Part shown: positions 43,738 through 56,342 of the stretch, piece by piece
How positions within the stretch are numbered: the first letter of the stretch is position 1
Layout: the number at the start of each line of letters is the position of its first letter
From: Myxocyprinus asiaticus
Lineage: Eukaryota; Chordata; Actinopteri; Cypriniformes; Catostomidae
DNA: 64,000 nt
Direction: 5' to 3'
Assembly: GCF_019703515.2 (NCBI RefSeq)
Contig: NC_059372.1
Location: forward strand, 18,883,931 to 18,947,930
Notes under the pieces: generated by a model
What the model was told of the DNA's origin: nothing
Seen by the model: the letters and a program-made list of their open reading frames with translations, nothing else
The model's database searches: none
Translations under genes and position numbers: made by a program

Positions 43738-45680
43738 ATTTTTCATAATTATAAACTAAAATGCGCTGTGGGCGGTACAACAGAAGCCTGCAGGGCACAG
43801 CATCATGAGCACAGTAGCTTGCATAAACTGCTGCTGGTGTCCTCTCTTCTCTAGCTTCTTCAAGACTTTCTGCCCTGTCACTATATAAGAACTGTAATAC
43901 TGTGATTTTCTGCATATTTCATTTTATTCTGGAAAGGAGCCGTTCATTCAGATACAAGGGAAACTTCACTTGTTTTTAAGGTAGGCAATGTTTTAACTGT
44001 GTCAAACATTAACACAATGTAGTTTGACATACAGTATATGTGGGGATATCTTGTTTACTTCTTACTATATATCTAAAACAAACTTTTAAATACCTTAGAA
44101 AGATACAATGCCAATAGTGACTCGGGGCAAAAATGACACCGAAATTAACAAAAAATATCCCAGTAATTCAAAATACGTAGACAAAAAATGCCCACGCAAC
44201 GAGTTCCCATGTTTTATTAGTTACAATTACATACATTGCAATCTTCTTTTGACATTTCACTGAACATAATTTTTTTTCCCGCCATCCGGTTCCTCGCACC
44301 ATCGCACGCACAGACGGTCTCTCCGCTTCTATCAATCCGCATCAGTTCGGTATTGTATTCCCACGTTAAATTTCGTAACTGTTCACCCCTCTTGTTCAAA
44401 ATAAACTGTCCTAGCGGGTAACACTCTTGCTCATGGTACTTTACTGTACTTCCTTGCCTTGTGCTGCTGTTTATCTGTCTGCAAAGCCTCACCCCTGCAA
44501 GAGGCCAAAAGTGTGCAATAGATGGATGTTATATAAAGAAGATATAAGAAATCACAAAACATAATGTAACCAAATGCTACAATTTACTTAATAATATTGC
44601 AATATGTTAAATAACCATAATGTTAATTAAGACTTTATTATTACAACTGTAATACAATAATATATATACAGAACAACCACTTTTAGTGTTTAAATCAATC
44701 ATATCTTTCACTAAACACTGTGTGAAATGTTTATTTTTGCCTTATTATATTCATTTGACATGTAGGAGTTGATAACAGTTTGCTTAATAATCTCATTCCA
44801 TATCTGGATAATTGCCGCAATATCACAGAGGATACATTTCCTCCTCTATGATATTGCATTATATTAGTTTTGTACAGTGTGTTAACTTAATAGCCAAAAT
44901 ACTTGGACATATGTGAATGAGAATAAACCTGAAATAGGAATGTCAGTCACAATGCAACTTATATAGTTTAGAGATGAATTAGAGACATTTAGAATGTTAC
45001 AAATGGCTAATTCTATTTAAATATATGTTGTATTCTTAAAATTTTCTGTTTGTCCAAGAATCATCTTGCAGCAATGCAGGTCTTTGGCATTTAGAAGCTG
45101 CTAGATTAGTACCTGTGAGGAGTCAAACTAGAGACTGTGATTTACTTGACTTTTGTTGTGCATCTGGCCATCCACTCCCCTCTCTATCCTGGTTAGAGAT
45201 TATTTTTTCAAAACAGTAATGCATGGAATAGCCTTCATCTCACTAAAACAACAGACTTCAGGATAAAATAGAATTTCAGGACAAATGTGTTTCTTTTGCC
45301 TATTTTTAAAAACAAAAATTGACTTGCAAGTGTAAAGCAACTTGTAAGAACTCAACACCTAAGCAAATGGGGGGGAAAATAACACTGTATTGTGATTTCC
45401 GCATGGTAGCGCAACCATTTTCAATTGTTCTAATATTAAGAACATTTTCTTAAGTACCATATTAGCACTTCAGAATGCTTTTGTAAGGAATAGGTGACAC
45501 AGTATATGTTTGCCATCAAGGGTAAAGAAAAAATGGAATAAATTATTTAAAACCATAATTATAATTTGCAATGAATTATCTTGGCAGCATTTTTGATCAA
45601 TTTAATGCATCCTTGGTGAAAGCAAGCATCAGTTTCTTTCAAGAACAAAAATGTCTGTGTTCTAAAAATGGAAGCGTATA
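43738..45680. other. Interior of the hAT element
   Basis: AT-rich with no recognised transposase. Positions 43,755-43,850 and 44,270-44,350 are GC-richer. Whatever gene the parent hAT carried is not recoverable by eye. Confidence 0.4.
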
Positions 45681-45889
45681 TACTCTATATAATATAATTT
45701 TCATAAAGTAACTTGTAATGTAATTACTTGAGTAGTTTTTTCGGCAAACTACTTATTTACTCTTACTTGAGTAATAATATTTCTCAGTAGTTCTACTTGT
45801 ACTCAAGTAAATTATTTCTTCAGTAGCAGTACTTTTACTTAAGTAAAAAAAAAATCTTTCCATCACTAGTCAGGAGTTCCTGCAAAGGC

Positions 45890-46186
45890 TTCTATTCTTT
45901 CTTTTTCTTTTTCTTTTTCTTTTTTCTTTCTTTCTTTCTTTCTTTCTTGCTTGCTTTTTTAAGGTAAATCCATAGACTACCACAGTACTTTATTTCACCT
46001 TCATTCTTTCTTAAGCCTCAATCCTCAAACCATCTGATAACATCATTATACCATAGTACCATCATAGTACCATTTGTTAGCTTTCTATTTTTCCATTCTT
46101 TCTTTCTTTCTTTCTTTCTTTTTTAAGGTACATCCGTAGACTACCACAGTACTTTATTTCACCTTCATTCTTTCTTAATCCTCAAT
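45890..46186. repeat. Two tandem copies of a CTTT-rich unit, about 164 bp
   Basis: (CTTT)n followed by TTAAGGTAAATCCATAGACT and CTTTATTTCACCTTCATTC at about 45,960-46,026 recurs at about 46,124-46,186 with a few changes. The second copy ends exactly where DIRS copy 3 begins. Confidence 0.75.
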
Positions 46187-48154
46187 CCTGGGCAGATGCC
46201 TGGTGAACTGAATCGCATAGTCGAGTCGGACTGTCCGGATCAGCCATCGCGACGGGTTGGAAAGTGCAAGCCACGCATCCAAGCTCCGGGAGGGGGACCA
46301 AGGGGACAATCTCGTCAGATGTACCGGCGGGTGGTGCCTCGCAGCAGGATGGAGCCTGAGGCGCCACGTCAAGGGGGCTTGAGCCCCATGGCCGTGCTGA
46401 GTCGAGGGAAATCGAAGCACTTACCTGGCTCCTGATACCCACCATAGGATCGGTCGGGGAGGGGGGAGGAAGTATATCGTCACCACAGTCCGTCGGAACC
46501 ATCCCAGTGTGGGCAAGCTTGTGCCACAGCTTGGCGCGCAGGGGCGGGGGGGGGGGCGCCGCTGGAGTGCCAAACCTGCCGAAATGGAATGGTGGATGGT
46601 GGTCGTGATGACACCGTGCGCACCGGATATGTGACCCAGGGAACAAGAAAACCGCTTTTTGTTGAACTTTTGGGTACTGCAGCCTCTTGGGCATGTGGTG
46701 AAATTAAATGAAAATGAAACAAAAGATTCTCCTCCTGTCCCTCCACTGGGGGATGGAGTGGTCTGTTCACCAGCTCCAGAGCAGCGGGTCTCCTCGTCCC
46801 TGGGTCGCCCGTCTCAGGGGCACTTAAAAGCCTTTCTCGGGTTCTTGGCAGGCGGCCTTGAGACGGGTGACGTCTGCATCCTGCAGTGGGCTCCACGCCG
46901 GGGCCGGGCCATGGGGGTGGGCTGCAGAGGAGCCAGTGCTGTTGTGTCAGGAGGACGCCCTTGGTGACGAGCAGACGGGGTGCAGGGTCTTGAGCCGCAC
47001 TGGGGCAGGATATGTTGAATGGCCTCCGTCTGCAGCTTCACCACCGAGAACTACTGGGCAAAGTCCTCGACGGTGTCGCCGAACAGGCCAACCTGGGAGA
47101 TGGGGGCGTCAAGGAACCATGCCTTGTCAGCCTCTCTCATCTCGACCAGGTTGAGCCAAAGGTGGCATTCCTGGACCACCAGAGTGGACATCGCCCGCCT
47201 GAGAGACCGTACCGTGACCTTCGTCGCCCTGAGAGTGAGGTCGGTCGCCGAGCGCAGTTCCTGCATCAATCCTGGGTCAGAACTACCCTCGTGCAGTTCT
47301 TTCAGTGCCTTGACTTGGTGTACCTGCAGGAGAGCCATGGCATGCAGGGCGGAGGCAGCTTGTCCAGCGGCGCCATAGTCCATAGCCATCAGAGACGAGG
47401 TGAACCTACAGGCGCCTTATCCACCTGGGGGATCCCCGAATAGCCCCTGGCCGCCCCGCCATCGAGGGTAGTGAGGGCGGGGGAGCTGAGAGATTGGGAT
47501 CGGGTCGTGAAAGGTGCCCTCCACGATCTTTCAGCTCCTCATGCACCTCCAGGAAGAAAGGAACCAGGGCTGGGCGCGGCCGTGATCAGCACTCCGAGCC
47601 AAGGAACCAATCGTCGAGCCACAAGGGTTCAGGGGAGAGTGGAGGGTGACTGGGCAAGCATGTCAGCCAGCTCCGTGTCGGCCTGTGACTGGGTCACCGT
47701 ACCCGAGGGAGGAAGCCCAGCCAAAGCCTCCACGTCAGACTGAACGAGAGCTCATCATCTTCCCGGGCTCCAAATAAGAGGTCGAACTCGCCGTGAGACG
47801 AGCCGGCGGTCTCATCCGAAAGCCCGACCGGGGCAAGCGAGCGTGCTGAGGAATTGGAGGTCTGTGGGAGGTGCTCCCATTGAGGTCCCTAAATCACCCC
47901 CAGTGCTAACTGCCACGGTCTCATACCCGTAGGTAGAAGGACCGAGGTGGGGAGCTGCCGGGGTGGCTTGCTTTCTCACGAAGGCAAGCAGCAACCGCAA
48001 TGTTGCCATGGTCATGTTCTCGCAGTGACAACAAGACCCATCCACTAACGATGTCTCCGCGTGGGCAGTGCCCAGACACGTAAGACAGCGATCGTGGCCA
48101 TCAGAAGCCAAGAGATAATGACCGCAACAAGGAATAACACACAAATGGAAAGTC
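46187..48154 (-). pseudogene. DIRS copy 3: gag-like region, frameshifted
   Basis: On minus: MTFHLCVIPCCGHYLLASDG with CLTCLGTAHAETS and HCENMTMATL, then AASALHAMALLQVHQVKALK, ECHLWLNLVEMREADKAWFL and DAPISQVGLFGDTVEDF, closely matching copy 2. Frames change several times. GLFGDTVEDFAQ is preserved here but altered in copy 2. Confidence 0.7.
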
Positions 48155-48553
48155 ATCTTTAAAAAGATGTTCCATGTGTGCCGCTTTTTTAGAAGAAAAT
48201 ATACTCTTTTAGAATATACACTTTTTGTTTTAGTTATTTCTGCTGAAGCACCCAGGGGCGTTCTCTGCACTGCACCGGTGCAGAGGGGGAGAAGCCACTG
48301 AAATATGCCGTAGAATTCAGCAGAGGAGGTGAATGAAAATTGCGGAGAATTCAGCTCAATGAATAGAACTGCTCGAATGAGTGGTTGCATACCAGCTCCT
48401 TTTTTACCCGTATGTCCGGGGGAGTGGCATGCAAATTCCACTCGCCAATTCCCATTGGCCTTTTTTCAAAGATCAGAGGTGTTTGGGGCTCTCAAGAGTG
48501 ACCTCTAGTGTCACTACATCGACACAACGTCGAGTGAGTGACAGATAGGGAAC
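46187..48553 (-). mobile_element. DIRS-type retrotransposon, copy 3 (5' half only)
   Basis: Read on the minus strand it starts GTTCCCTATCTGTCACTCAC at 48553 and stays parallel to copy 2 through leader and gag-like region. It stops at the equivalent of about 38,500, just before RT (CATCTGCCCAGG). Neither RT nor recombinase is present. Confidence 0.85.
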
Positions 48554-49011
48554 TGAGGCTGCAATGGGCCTACCATTTGTGTACCTCAGCAGAAATCCAG
48601 ATTTGTCAGACCAGGTGATGTTTTTCCAATCGTCTACTGTCCAGTTTTGGAGCCTGTGCCCAATGCAGCCTCAGTTTCCTGTGGTACCCGGAGGGGTCTT
48701 CTGCTGCTGTAGCCCAACCGCCTCAATGTTCGATGTGTTGTGTGTTCAGAAATGCTTTTCTGCATAGCACTGTTGTAACGCATGTTTATTTGTGTTACTG
48801 TCACCTTCCTGTCAGCTTGGACCAGTCTGGCCATTCTCCTCTGGCCTCTGTCATTAACAAACCGTTTTCACCCACAGAACTGACACTCACTGGATGTTTT
48901 TAGTTTTTCGCACAATTCTCTTTATACTCTAGAGACTGTTGTGTGTGAAAATCCCAGGAGTTCAGCAGTTACAGAAATACGCAAACCAGCCCGTCTGGCA
49001 CCAACAATCAT
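48554..49011 (-). pseudogene. Tc1 transposase fragment
   Basis: ATG at 49011: MIVGARRAGLRISVTAELLG, then FSHTTVSRV and a TAA. The frame continues as ARLVQADRKVTVTQINMRYN, SISEHTTHRTLRRLGYSSRR and, in other frames, WKNITWSDKSGF carrying the first catalytic Asp. Truncated before the second Asp. Confidence 0.8.
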
Positions 49012-49167
49012 GTCACTGTCTAACTCACTGAGATAAAATTTTTTCCCCATTCCTGACCCATATCTGCATGATTTTATACATTACACTGCTGCCACACGAA
49101 TGGCTGTTTAGATATTCGCATGAATAAGTAGATGTACAGGTGTACCTAATAAAGTGGCCGGTGAGTG
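48554..49167 (-). mobile_element. Truncated Tc1-like element
   Basis: Minus strand from CACTCACCGGCCACTTTATT (outer terminus at 49167, followed by TA) inward. It is cut at 48554, where DIRS copy 3 starts. The other terminus is not found beyond the DIRS copy. Confidence 0.85.
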
Positions 49168-49169
49168 TA

Positions 49170-49910
49170 CACTTACATTTCGCATAACAGGATAGCCCAC
49201 TGTATTTCGAAAACAAGTTATTATTCTCAAAATTACTCTAAGACTTAGCAAATACTGTAGCATCTGTCCTGTTTGTGTATTCTGTGTACACAGAGTCAAG
49301 CCATTGTTCCAAGAGGTTGTTCACTGTTCATTGTTCCACCATAATTTGTTTGCTCACTACAAGTAAATACAGTATGTCTGCCAAAGCGGTCTGTGGAGAA
49401 CCCTCCAGGGAAAACAACTTCAAGAGACTGACAGGAGTGACAGAGAGAACTTTGTGTTGAATATACTGCAGCACTAAAATACACATCAAGGTTAAGTGAC
49501 AACAGTCCTACTTGCACCAAGATAAACACCAGGGGCGTGTGGCTCATTCTGGCATTCGTATTGTGAATCACACAGCTCAATTTAGGGCCGAGAAGACGTT
49601 GAGGGAGCTGTAAGACAATTCAGCATGTGGAATTCAGAAGAACGATGTCCCACCTCTTTCTCTTTTTTTCTAAACAAGGCATGGAATGCACTCCTGTGTC
49701 TAATAACTTGTTCCCTCATTCTTGTCTTCCGCACACAACACAATGCTGCTGTAGTAATGGAGCACAGAAAATCTGTCAGAAGGAGGGATATTTCTGCGAG
49801 GGAGTGCAGGGTTGAGATAGATGCTCTGTCTAAAAACTAAGACAGCTGCCTTGGTGCCTTGCTGCCCAGTCAGCCACTTCACAGGCATTTAGTACAAGAA
49901 GCTACCTCCT
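49170..49910. other. Unassigned sequence
   Basis: No gene or named repeat. Small frames without domains. Confidence 0.4.
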
Positions 49911-50400
49911 AATGCTATGTCCACATTAATAGTGATACAATTGAAAACGCTGTTTTCATTTTCGAAACGCTCTCCCACCACACTGCCGTTTTCAAGTGTT
50001 TTCCAAAAGTTGCTCATCCACACTGAAACATATGAAAACTCTTTAATCCCCTTACTGCGAATGCAAAATATCATCGTTCCATGATCCGAATGCAATCGTC
50101 CTCGTGTTCCATTGCTGGACAGCAATTCTAAGTAAACTTCCCATCGCTTTTGAACGAATGCATTGTAAAGGTTGTACAAAGTAACATTCATCTTTAACAA
50201 TGCCATCAAAGTGAATAGCAGGCACAACAATCCCACTACAACATGGGCCACCATCTTGATTGTTTTTGGTTGAATGGATCATATGATTGCATCACATGAC
50301 AACAAATACGTCATCATATTTAGATATCTCTGTTTTCCCTGTCCACACTATAATGCAAAGACAGCGTTATTAAATTTATCCACTTGGGTGATAGACAGAT
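49911..50400. repeat. Probable interspersed repeat with TGTCCACA motifs
   Basis: GAAAACGCTGTTTTCATTTTCGAAACGC and a later TGTCCACACTATAATGCAAAGACAGCG resemble a common fish repeat, but the ends are not clear and the two TGTCCACA motifs are in the same direction. Confidence 0.35.
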
Positions 50401-52129
50401 AATTATTTGTGGTCATTTTTATTTAATTTAGTTCTAAAGTCATGAAAATGTGGTTTAGTTTAGTTGCAGTTTTTCCAATTGTGTTATTTTTATTTGTATT
50501 TAAGTTAACGAAAATCATTTAATCTAGTTTTAATTTTTTTATTAATGGAAATAACTGCTTTCAACTGCTCCTTCAAATGTCATTCTTATTCTTTCAGTCA
50601 ACCACCAAACCGCATGCACAGGATTGAAGGATATCATATGCAGTGAAGAATTCATCTCTGTTGCCTTCAAAAATGTACTACTGTAGATCAAGGCATCTTG
50701 GTAGACAAAATGTAATGCAAACACTAGATTCAGAAGTGCCTTGTTGCCTTTCATTCCTCCATATACTGCTTGTGAAGGTAACATTTTTCAGCTTTCGGAT
50801 ACAGCCAGAGAGAGAGACAGAAAGAGACGGAAATGCTGAGGAAAAGCAAAGGTGAATAGAGTTGAGGAGGTAATTGCATCCAGCTGTGACACAAGAGAAG
50901 ACAAGAGGGAGAGAGTCAAAGACAGACAGAAAGACAGAGGGAGCAAATGAAAGAGAGAGAACTAGAAAGTGAGATTTGCCCCTGGAATGATCTTAACGCT
51001 CCACTTCATGTTCACATTCCTCACAGGCATATCATACAAGGTTCTGCCCAATATTCAGCTAGGGCTATTTCTTCATACTACTGGAGAAGCCATGAGTGTG
51101 ACTGAGTTAGACATGGATAGAAAGAAAGAACGAAAGAGAAAGAGAGAGAGGAATGGATGGAGGAAAATATTTCAGGGAGATTTAGAAAGAAAGAGAAGGG
51201 GGGATGGGGTGCTGTGTTAAAAATATCTCCTACTACAGAGCGAAGAGCATTCTGAAGTACCTCTGCATGCTCTTGGTTCTTGCTATTTTTGCAGCTTTTT
51301 CCATAATGCATGGAGGAATGAGACCTTATAAGTGGAGGGGCAAAAAAAGAGCAGCCAGTATATGTCACACAGTCAAAAAAGAACATAATATCTAAATTTT
51401 AGTGGTCTAGTGGGATTTGAACAGAAAGGCCTCTATTTGGCAATTGATGACTAAGTCAACATGAAATGCAGTTTGCAACCCATTTACTTCTATAATCTGT
51501 TGTATTTCTGAGTGAAACAGGATATTAAACAAGAAAAATGTATGGCAGGACTTGATTTTATACATCGGGTATTGATTAGATAATGACAACTGGTTGTTAC
51601 ATACCAAAAATTAGAGGGCTTGGGGATGTCAGCTGAAAAGTAAAGTTGTTTCAAAGGTGAAGCAAGTTATTTCATTTTGATAAAAGTTTATGACAAACAT
51701 TTTTTTCCCCTTGGAACAGAATGCACAGATGAATAATTCACAATAAGACCAGAAACATACAGTACATGAAGAAAGTAAATTAAAAAGCAATTTTGACCTA
51801 TTTTGACTTTTGACCTGTTGACTTAAAAGCTGAAGTGTCCAATTTCTGTTCAACTAGCGTCACCAAATGGAACTGCAAAAATAAGAATTATTTTCAAACA
51901 TGTTTCTCCAAACAAATAGTCCTGCCCCAAATTTACACCATTGGTTGAGCCAATGTTGCTGTGTCAGGCTGGTCCGGATGCTCAAACAAACAGTCCCACA
52001 GAGCCACAGTGTTTATACTTTTTGGAGAAATCAACCTACAAATGGCTTATACAGAAGATGTCTCCGCATATTACGTCAGGCTTGGAGAAAGTATTTTAAC
52101 ATAAAAAAAATGTACACTCTTCTGTTTAA
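50401..52129. other. Unassigned sequence with purine-rich stretches
   Basis: GA/AGAC-rich tracts at about 50,805-50,965 and 51,118-51,200. Open frames through them are compositional. No gene. Confidence 0.4.
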
Positions 52130-52320
52130 AAGTTCAGGACTGCTGCCTCAAAGGTTGCAGGTTTAAACCTAACTTAAAGAGTTCATCCCATTCTGCTCTA
52201 GCACCATTGTGCCCTGGAGTTTGGCACTTAAGCCCAGGTTGTCCCAAGCATACAGTCCTTGCAGTTATTGCACTGTAAGTGGTGTTGCATAAAAACTGTC
52301 TGCTAAATAGCAGTTAATAA
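52130..52320 (+). repeat. Degenerate SINE with LINE-type tail
   Basis: A B-box-like GGTTGCAGGTTTAAACC is followed by GGCACTTAAGCCCAGGTTG, ACTGTAAGTGG and CTGTCTGCTAAATAGC. This is the order and tail of a common teleost SINE family with a LINE-derived 3' end (typical forms have GGCACTTAACCCC and GTCTGCTAAATG). Confidence 0.65.
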
Positions 52321-53174
52321 TCTGTCCAATCAGACAGCTCGTAAAAGAGCCACCTAGCAGTGTTCATGTGCAATGGGAGCAGATCAGTCCTTTTTGTATG
52401 AGATAATTATTATTGCTGTAATTTTGAAGCCCTCGCTCACTTGGTTGAGTTGCTGCAAGGCATTGTGAGTGCCAGCTCATTATGGGGCTTTCTGCAATTC
52501 TGTTAGACTGCTCTGCGACACTGGCCTCAGGTGGGCTCGCGATGGCCTGGGTGTGCGTGCATGACAAACCCAGCAGGAGCCTGGAAAGTCTTAGACAGAG
52601 ACAAATCAAAGCTGAGCCAGGTCAGCTCACCTTGGGGCAGGGCAGATTTTTCTGACAAACTAAATTAAAGCCAAGAAAAATAATGTAGGCTAAAGTTGAA
52701 ATGAATCTTATGTCAGACACAAGGATATAACCAGAATAGAAATAGAGGAAAATATGGATTTTCAATTACCAATTTTTGAAGATGAAGTGTATAATTTTAT
52801 CGATATTAAAATACTTTCTCCTATCCCAGCTTAATATAGAGACAAACATAAGAAAGCCATTTCTATGTCAATTCCCCCAAAAAGTGGCACTATCAAAACA
52901 ACTGTTCTGTTTGTTTGAGCATCTTGACCAGCCCGCCACAGCAGCATTTGCTCATCCACTGGCATGAGTTTGAGGCTAGACCTTCAACAAGATATTCATT
53001 CTTTTCATGTAATCACAGACAATCCCAGACCATGCCGTCTATTGCAGGTCTCCCTGTTCTTCTATTCTATTCTATTTGCAAAAAGAATGTTTGGGAGTCT
53101 AAAATGTATATTTCCTATTGACACATTAAAGCTGAAGATATAAATAACACAGTACTGTATGTTTGTGCATGAGA
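52321..53174. other. Unassigned sequence
   Basis: No gene or named repeat. Confidence 0.4.
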
Positions 53175-53880
53175 GCCAGCCTGATCTCATGAAAATTATG
53201 TCACTGTGGCAACATTTTTATAAAATAACATTACATGGTTCATTACTTGTACCGCAGCAGTTCCGAGGTGAAATGTCCACTATGTAGCACTAAAAGCAAG
53301 TTAAATGTTTTCCCAAATATTTTAAGGTTAATGCTCTATCAAGTAAAAAAAAACAAAAACAAAAAAAAACCTCCCTACCTTAAACCTAAACCTAACCGAT
53401 AGTGTCATAAATGCAAATGAGAGATGAAAAATGCAATTGCTGAAGCAACCACGCTATTTTGTGGTGCTTCAGTTACACTTTTGGCTTAGTGCCGACTTGC
53501 GTTCTCTTCAGGACTTGTACCCTGGTCCTTCGTGTTGCAAATTCAAAGCTCTATCAGTTGAGGTGCTGAAACTTGATCACACTCAATCACTTGTAAACAT
53601 AGCTGGTTATGTAATGCAAATGTTAAAATGTATTGCCTGTAGTAAGTGTTTTGATGTCATAAGATTGCATTGTGTGAGGGACAAGGTGAAAACTGTTTAT
53701 GAATTTATAATCTGCCGATTTACCCACGATTTGTGTGCAACTATATAAAAATCATTATTGTTTAAGCACCTCTAGGGTTTATTTCACCAAGAAACTGCTG
53801 CAATACGTAAAACGAGCCACATAAAAATAATTTAGAAAAAATGTAGGTATAGTAACGTGATTTTATGAGACTAGGTTGGA
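53175..53880. mobile_element. Non-autonomous DNA transposon with CCTGATCTCATGAAAA ends
   Basis: Left CCAGCCTGATCTCATGAAAA with ATTATGTCAC, right GTAACGTGATTTTATGAGAC followed by TAGGTTGG, an imperfect inverse. No transposase. A related left end is seen at 13.65 kb. Confidence 0.6.
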
Positions 53881-55980
53881 GGCGGAGTGCAAGAGAGTGA
53901 AGCCATTCTTGTTGTGGCCGTTACTTGCCCTTTATCGTGCCTCCCAGGCATCACCTCAGCTGGCTTCAATATTAACTTGGGGTGGAAAAGGAAAGTAAAC
54001 CTGCAGGTGAAAATTAAGGCATTGAGAGGCATTGAGAGTTGAGCTGTGGGTTTTAATATACACTCAGCCAAAGAAACCAGAGGTTTGGAAAGGACACAGT
54101 TGTTTTGGAAGAGCAATAGCGCTGATCTCCCATTCCATACTTGATTCATTCTAATCTTTCCTGCCACTGGAGCCTGCCTGATATACGCATGCTATGATTG
54201 CCTGCACTTTATATTTAAGCAAGATTACCTGTGCCTTTCTGAAATACCATTGAAGGTGTAGGAGGCTTTGCAGAGCTAGAAACGCAATTTTAGCAGCAGA
54301 TGTTGTGATTTACTACATAGCACTCTCTCACTTCTTAATCACTACCATGATGGGAGAGCATGTGCTGCTCATACCCGGGCTTCATTAAAGTGCCTTCACC
54401 AGCCGTCTAAAGCAGATGTGTTGAGTCTTAAGAGGCTTTAAATGCCTATGACAATCACTGTAGTTTGGTAATGTAAGGCTGATTTGGGCAGCCATTTTGT
54501 TGTCATGATATGATATGTAGTTGCGGGATCATGCTGAGAGAGGATGATGGATTTAAACTGGAGCGACAAATATCTGCATCATGACAGACTTCCAAGGACT
54601 GCTGGGAGGGAAAGTAATCATCTATCCATTAATGATGGAATTTAGCAAACCACATTAAATGTGCAGAAACTTTTCAAAATCTCCACTGCTAAAAAACAGC
54701 TTAAACCATCCTTAGACGTTTTGCTGATATTAGCTGGTTTAATGTGTTCTAAGCTGGACTGCTTCTTCAGCCAGGTCTGAAGGCTCTGGCTTTCCTGCAA
54801 AATAAAGGCTAAATCTTCTCCTCAAGCAGGATCCCCACACTTTTTGGACAGTTAATTTAAATTACTTTTGTGATTCAATGCTGTTTTTAAAAATAATGTA
54901 AAAAGATTGTACAGTATGCTAAAGAGCAAATTCTAGCCAATTAAATATTTTAGAGCTGAGCTTATCTAGAATATGTTACAATCACCTTTATAGATTGCAC
55001 TTTTCCATGCTTGGAAATCCCAATTTTAAAAATATCCTGACATTTCCATGTTTTCCATGACCGTGGGAACCCTGATCAGGACACCTGAAATGGTTTCAAG
55101 CCTGTGTTGCATGTTCTTCTCCTCAAATGCAGCTGCAGAAATCCACAACAAGCTTCTTTGTCCAGCTCATTTTAAGCGAAGACATGTTTTTTCCTGAGGT
55201 AAAAACTAAGCTTCCTGTTTCTGTCAAAGGCCAAGAAAGTTTCAAAGATGACAAAAACTCTTAGCTCGGCTCATACACAATTCTTGAGTTATGCCCCCTC
55301 AGAATGTTTTTATTCGTCCTGTACTTCCTCTCTCTTTATTTTTCTTTCACTTATTTTCTCCCTCATAACCTTATTGTCTTGCTAGTTGCAAGTTCAGTGT
55401 GATGATAACAGTAATTACTTAGTAATGTGCTGTCTCAGCAGGAAACTCTGCTGATGCTTTATTTTATAAAGTCAATGCATGGTGCCATTACGTCCAAGAT
55501 TTCTGTTCCAACTTTTATTGATTGTCTAAGTAGGTCTATGAATGATACATATGCACCCATGCAGATGCACTATTTAGCAGCCCAGTGTTTTCATTGAGAC
55601 AGCAGTAGGGAAGTGTCTGTTAGTCTCTCAGCTACATAGTCATGGTCACCTTAATAGTGACTGAACAGATGATTGTCATGTGTCTTGTAAGCTGGGTGCT
55701 CATTATGATGCAGAGAAGAGACGTCATATGATGGATTCCTGCTGGGTTTGTAAATAATAGTAATCTACAGCTGCAGTGTGGTAAAGAAATAGCACTTACT
55801 GTCATGCAATTACAAGGATGATCGTTTGGCTAAAAAAGCATGTGATTTAATTCTGGCCTTTGGAAAAATAGCTATCATTGAGGTGGAAGTGATTCCGTTT
55901 TTAGTGGTGCTTTCTAAGGCAAGCAATGCCCTAGCAGCCACTCAGAACGCCCTAGTAACTGCATAGAAAAGTACTAAAAA
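53881..55980. other. Unassigned sequence
   Basis: Short repeats of the type CTAAAAAACAGCTTAAACC lie near 54,690-54,770, and GCCACTCAGAACGCCCTAGTAAC-type repeats at 55,920-55,990. No gene. Confidence 0.4.
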
Positions 55981-55994
55981 CCACTCAGAACACC

Positions 55995-56245
55995 TAAAGG
56001 CCATAGTATACTTCGGTTGTATACTTCAGTATGCGTGACGCCAATTTCATCATCAACACAGTAAGCATGTGGCCCAGATTTTCTCGACACATGAACAGTC
56101 CTCGTCTGTGCTCATTGTCAGCGCAAGAGCCTGCCGTTGACTGTACTAAAAGAGTATCACAAAGCAGTGCTAGTGCGCATGCATCGAACGCATTTGTTTT
56201 CGTTCATGGTCAAAAGAGTATACTTTGAAAGGCAACGTGGTCAAC
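55995..56245. repeat. Probable MITE with GTATACTT termini
   Basis: AAGGCCATAGTATACTTCGG on the left and AAAGAGTATACTTTGAAAGGC on the right are loosely inverted. Confidence 0.45.
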
Positions 56246-56342
56246 CGATACGATTAGCAATAAAAATCTAGTTTTATCCTATTCATGAGATGTTCTGTAA
56301 CTTATATTTCTATGTGGACTATGTGGAAATTCATGAAAAAAA

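Larger units (their letters stand above)
42338..45868. mobile_element. hAT element with near-perfect 8-bp target duplication, containing a Tc1 insertion
   Basis: Ends are CAGAGGTGGAAAGTAAC (left) and, inverse complemented, TAGTGATGGAAAG (right), both continuing into mirrored AAGTACTTTTACTTAAGT-type sequence. The flanks are GTCAAGAG (42330-42337) and GTCAGGAG (45869-45876), 7 of 8 identical. Without the nested Tc1 the element is about 2.3 kb. A 91-codon minus-strand frame at 44217-44492 is the longest inside it and is not recognisable as transposase. Confidence 0.8.

Noticed and set aside
44217..44492. 91-codon frame as hAT transposase
   Set aside because: No hAT dimerisation or catalytic motif is visible. 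It could be a remnant, but there is nothing to support it.
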